Source: JBDHRG01 sp039807445 (lineage in GTDB: Bacteria; Pseudomonadota; Gammaproteobacteria; Competibacterales; Competibacteraceae). Taken from it: a DNA stretch of 9,819 bases. Below the pieces are notes generated by a model, which worked only from the letters and a program-made list of their open reading frames with translations, was not told where the DNA came from and searched no databases. Positions 5,979 to 9,819 of the stretch are shown here, piece by piece. Each line of letters opens with the position of its first letter. Position 1 is the stretch's first letter. The translations under genes were made by a program, and so were the position numbers. Location: the NCBI GenBank assembly GCA_039807445.1, contig JBDHRG010000142.1, positions 1 to 9,819 on the forward strand, written 5' to 3'.

Positions 5979-8597
<2,619 letters not shown>

Positions 8598-8625
8598 CCG
8601 GGGCAGGCGCGACAGGAAGGGTACG

Positions 8626-8682
8626 AGGGGCGAGTTGCGAGGCACGAGGACAGACCACATCCGCGCCTCGCGCCTCGCGCCG
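8626..8682. repeat. Heptanucleotide inverted element B between convergent clpB and the GlsB-type gene
   Basis: The left arm has AGGGGCG (8626-8632), AGTTGCG (8633-8639), AGGCACG (8640-8646) and AGGA. The right arm has CGCGCCT twice (8662-8675) and a third unit lacking its last base (8676-8681). The loop is about 8651-8660. It is a shorter relative of element A. Both are preceded by an ACAGG...TACGAGG flank, both have AGxTGCG and AGGCACG units, and both have a GACAG...CATCC loop sequence. It fills most of the 97-bp gap between the clpB stop and the stop of the convergent gene. It could end both transcripts as a hairpin, but no U-tract follows. Confidence 0.85.
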
Positions 8683-8694
8683 TCCCGGTTCCGC

Positions 8695-8940
8695 TCAGCG
8701 CCGTCGCAGCGCGCCGATCAGCACCAGCAGCACGACTGCGCCGACCAGCGAGGCGATGAAACCGGCTGGGCGGCCCGGTGCGTACCAGCCCAGCGTCTGT
8801 CCGGCGAAGCTCGCCACCAGCGCACCGCCGATGCCGAGCAGCGTGGTCATCACGAAGCCCATGTCGTCGCTGCCCGGTTTGATGAAGCGGGCGATCAGTC
8901 CGACGACGAAGCCGATGACGATGGTCCAGAGGATGCTCAT
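8695..8940 (-). CDS. GlsB/YeaQ/YmgE (transglycosylase-associated) family small membrane protein, 81 aa
   Basis: The small three-helix membrane protein has TM segments at about residues 3-20, 28-47 and 58-77. It has the family pattern: IGFVVGLIARFIKPGSDDMGFV at the start, then TTLLGIGGALVASFAGQ and a closing SLVGAVVLLVLIGALRRR. Length and motif spacing are ordinary for the family. Members are often induced by stress or in stationary phase, but the molecular role is not established. The ATG at 8940 has AAGGAG 6 nt upstream. It converges on clpB and is divergent from the glutathione transferase gene across a 113-bp gap. Confidence 0.93.
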   Translation of the reverse strand: MSILWTIVIGFVVGLIARFIKPGSDDMGFVMTTLLGIGGALVASFAGQTLGWYAPGRPAGFIASLVGAVVLLVLIGALRRR

Positions 8941-8980
8941 GCGGTGCTCCTTTGCCGTGAGTCCGGAGCCTCGGGGGACT

Positions 8981-8998
8981 GCGGACCCGCGAGTCCGC
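8981..8998. promoter_or_regulatory. Inverted repeat in the divergent gap between the GlsB-type gene and the glutathione transferase gene
   Basis: GCGGAC (8981-8986) and GTCCGC (8993-8998) are perfect inverse copies around a 6-bp centre. It sits 41 bp upstream of the leftward start codon and 56 bp upstream of the rightward one, so an operator role is possible. A 6-bp match in such GC-rich DNA can occur by chance. I see no convincing -35/-10 pair in this gap. Confidence 0.25.
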
Positions 8999-9053
8999 CA
9001 CGATGCGCTAAGGTTCCTGGTGCCTCATCTGAATAGCACACGGAGGTTTGGCT

Positions 9054-9686
9054 ATGCTGACTCTGTACTTCTGCCCCGGCGCCTGCTCGTTGGCTTCGCA
9101 CACGCTGCTCGAAGAGCTCGGCGAGCCGTACCAGGCCGAGCGCGTCGACCTCGCCAAGACCGCCGATCCCGCCGATCCCTACCACCGCATCCAGTGGAAG
9201 GGGGCGGTGCCGGCGCTGCGGCTCGACGACGGCCAGATCCTGACCGAGAACGGCGCGATCCTCGCCTATCTGGCCGACCGCAAGCCCGAGGCCGGGCTGA
9301 TGGGCGGCCAGGCTCCGCTCGAGCGCGCGCGCGTCGCCGAGTGGATCGGCTTCGTCAACTCCGACGTGCACGGCGCCTTCGGCCCGCTGTTCCGCGCCGC
9401 GGCCTTCCATCCCGATCCGGCCGTGCACGAGGGCGTACAGCAGGCGGCGCGCGAGCGCGTCACGACCATGCTCGGCGAGATCGAGCGGCGCCTCAGCGGG
9501 CGCGAATGGTGCAACGGCGAGCGCTTCAGCGCCGCCGACCCGTACGTCTACGTGATCTGGCGCTGGGCCTCGGCGATGGGCTTCCCGCTCGACGGCTACC
9601 CTGCCTACCGCGCCTTCGCCGCACGGATGCAGGCACGCCCGGCGGTGCAGCGCGCGCTGGCGCAGGAAGGGCTCGAGCCGGTCTGA
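9054..9686 (+). CDS. Beta-class-like glutathione S-transferase, 210 aa
   Basis: A cytosolic GST-fold enzyme that binds glutathione for conjugation or thiol-reduction of electrophiles. The N-terminal thioredoxin-like domain (1-78) begins MLTLYFCPGACSLASH. C11 occupies the site of the beta-class catalytic cysteine (Cys10 in the Proteus enzyme, as I recall). VP at 52-53 supplies the conserved cis-proline and LTENGAI (63-69) the gamma-glutamyl-binding turn, with Asn where Ser or Gly is more usual. The all-helical C-terminal domain (about 88-205) contains the FSAADPYVYVI folding motif (158-168), whose Asp is conserved. The ATG at 9054 has GGAGG (9042-9046) 7 nt upstream; a TTG at 9048 would crowd that site. 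The substrate cannot be inferred. The gene stands alone, followed by strong hairpins. Confidence 0.94.
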   Translation: MLTLYFCPGACSLASHTLLEELGEPYQAERVDLAKTADPADPYHRIQWKGAVPALRLDDGQILTENGAILAYLADRKPEAGLMGGQAPLERARVAEWIGFVNSDVHGAFGPLFRAAAFHPDPAVHEGVQQAARERVTTMLGEIERRLSGREWCNGERFSAADPYVYVIWRWASAMGFPLDGYPAYRAFAARMQARPAVQRALAQEGLEPV

Positions 9687-9700
9687 AACCCGCGATCGGG

Positions 9701-9778
9701 AGGTGACACCGACAGGGGGAGCGCGGTTTCGCGCTCCACCGGCTTCGGGTCGAGCCGGTTCGCCGACAGGCGTCACCT
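9701..9778. other. Cloverleaf-like nested inverted repeats downstream of the glutathione transferase gene
   Basis: The outer arms AGGTGAC (9701-9707) and GTCACCT (9772-9778) are exact inverse copies. Inside them lie two perfect stems: GGAGCGCG/CGCGCTCC with a GTTT loop (9718-9737), and directly after it ACCGGCT/AGCCGGT with an 8-nt loop (9738-9759). The octamer CCGACAGG occurs on both sides (9709-9716 and 9763-9770). Two more small stems follow at 9791-9801 and 9801-9818. I do not recognise an RNA family; tRNA features are absent. The region may be a terminator cluster, a structured leader of a gene beyond the edge, or an unknown small RNA. Confidence 0.5.
9718..9737 (+). terminator. Strong GC-rich hairpin, possible terminator of the glutathione transferase transcript
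   Basis: A perfect 8-bp stem GGAGCGCG/CGCGCTCC closes a 4-nt GTTT loop, beginning 31 nt after the stop codon. No U-run follows, so classical intrinsic termination is not shown; the stem could instead stabilise the mRNA 3' end. Confidence 0.35.
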
Positions 9779-9819
9779 GGGCAGCAAAGGCACGAGTCGT
9801 GGCCGGAAACTCCTGGCCC

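Noticed and set aside
9701..9778. tRNA gene suggested by a 7-bp outer stem and inner hairpins
   Set aside because: There is no D-arm, anticodon arm of proper length, T-arm before the 3' acceptor strand, or adjacent CCA. Inner stems are in the wrong places.

Overview
The window is GC-rich, with strong G/C third-position bias. Its gene content (NsrR, DegP-type protease, OmpR/EnvZ-class two-component pair, ClpB with a sigma-32-type promoter, GlsB/YeaQ protein, beta-class glutathione S-transferase) fits a beta- or gammaproteobacterium. I cannot place the genus from sequence alone. Every gene has a normal length and intact motifs, apart from the membrane-protein gene cut by the left edge. I see no phage, IS element, CRISPR array, tRNA or rRNA.

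Layout. (1) 1-818, minus strand: a compact three-gene unit in the order DUF59/MIP18-type Fe-S assembly factor, DUF2249 protein, polytopic membrane protein. It is transcribed away from nsrR (907-1347, plus), an NO-sensing Rrf2 regulator. The 88-bp divergent gap holds an NsrR-like 11-1-11 site that touches a good minus-strand promoter. The inference is an NO/nitrosative-stress module, possibly for Fe-S repair. (2) 1425-2873, plus: a DegP/DegQ-family periplasmic serine protease with two PDZ domains and a possible lipobox. (3) 3067-5128, minus: a response regulator followed by its sensor kinase. (4) 5237-5872, plus: an unrecognised single-TM protein. (5) 5979-8597, plus: clpB behind a sigma-32-like promoter. 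(6) 8695-8940, minus: a GlsB/YeaQ-type small membrane protein. (7) 9054-9686, plus: a beta-class glutathione S-transferase, followed by a cluster of strong inverted repeats reaching the window end.

The common theme is stress defence: nitrosative, envelope, heat/proteotoxic and electrophile. These look like separate transcription units sitting near each other rather than one pathway.

The least ordinary signal is a family of three intergenic elements (about 2892-3061, 4384-4475, 8626-8682). Each has a G-rich arm of degenerate 7-bp units, a short loop, and a C-rich arm of 7-bp units in inverse orientation. Two sit between convergent genes and share flank and loop sequence. The third lies between the response regulator and its kinase, and it supplies the regulator's last codons and stop codon.
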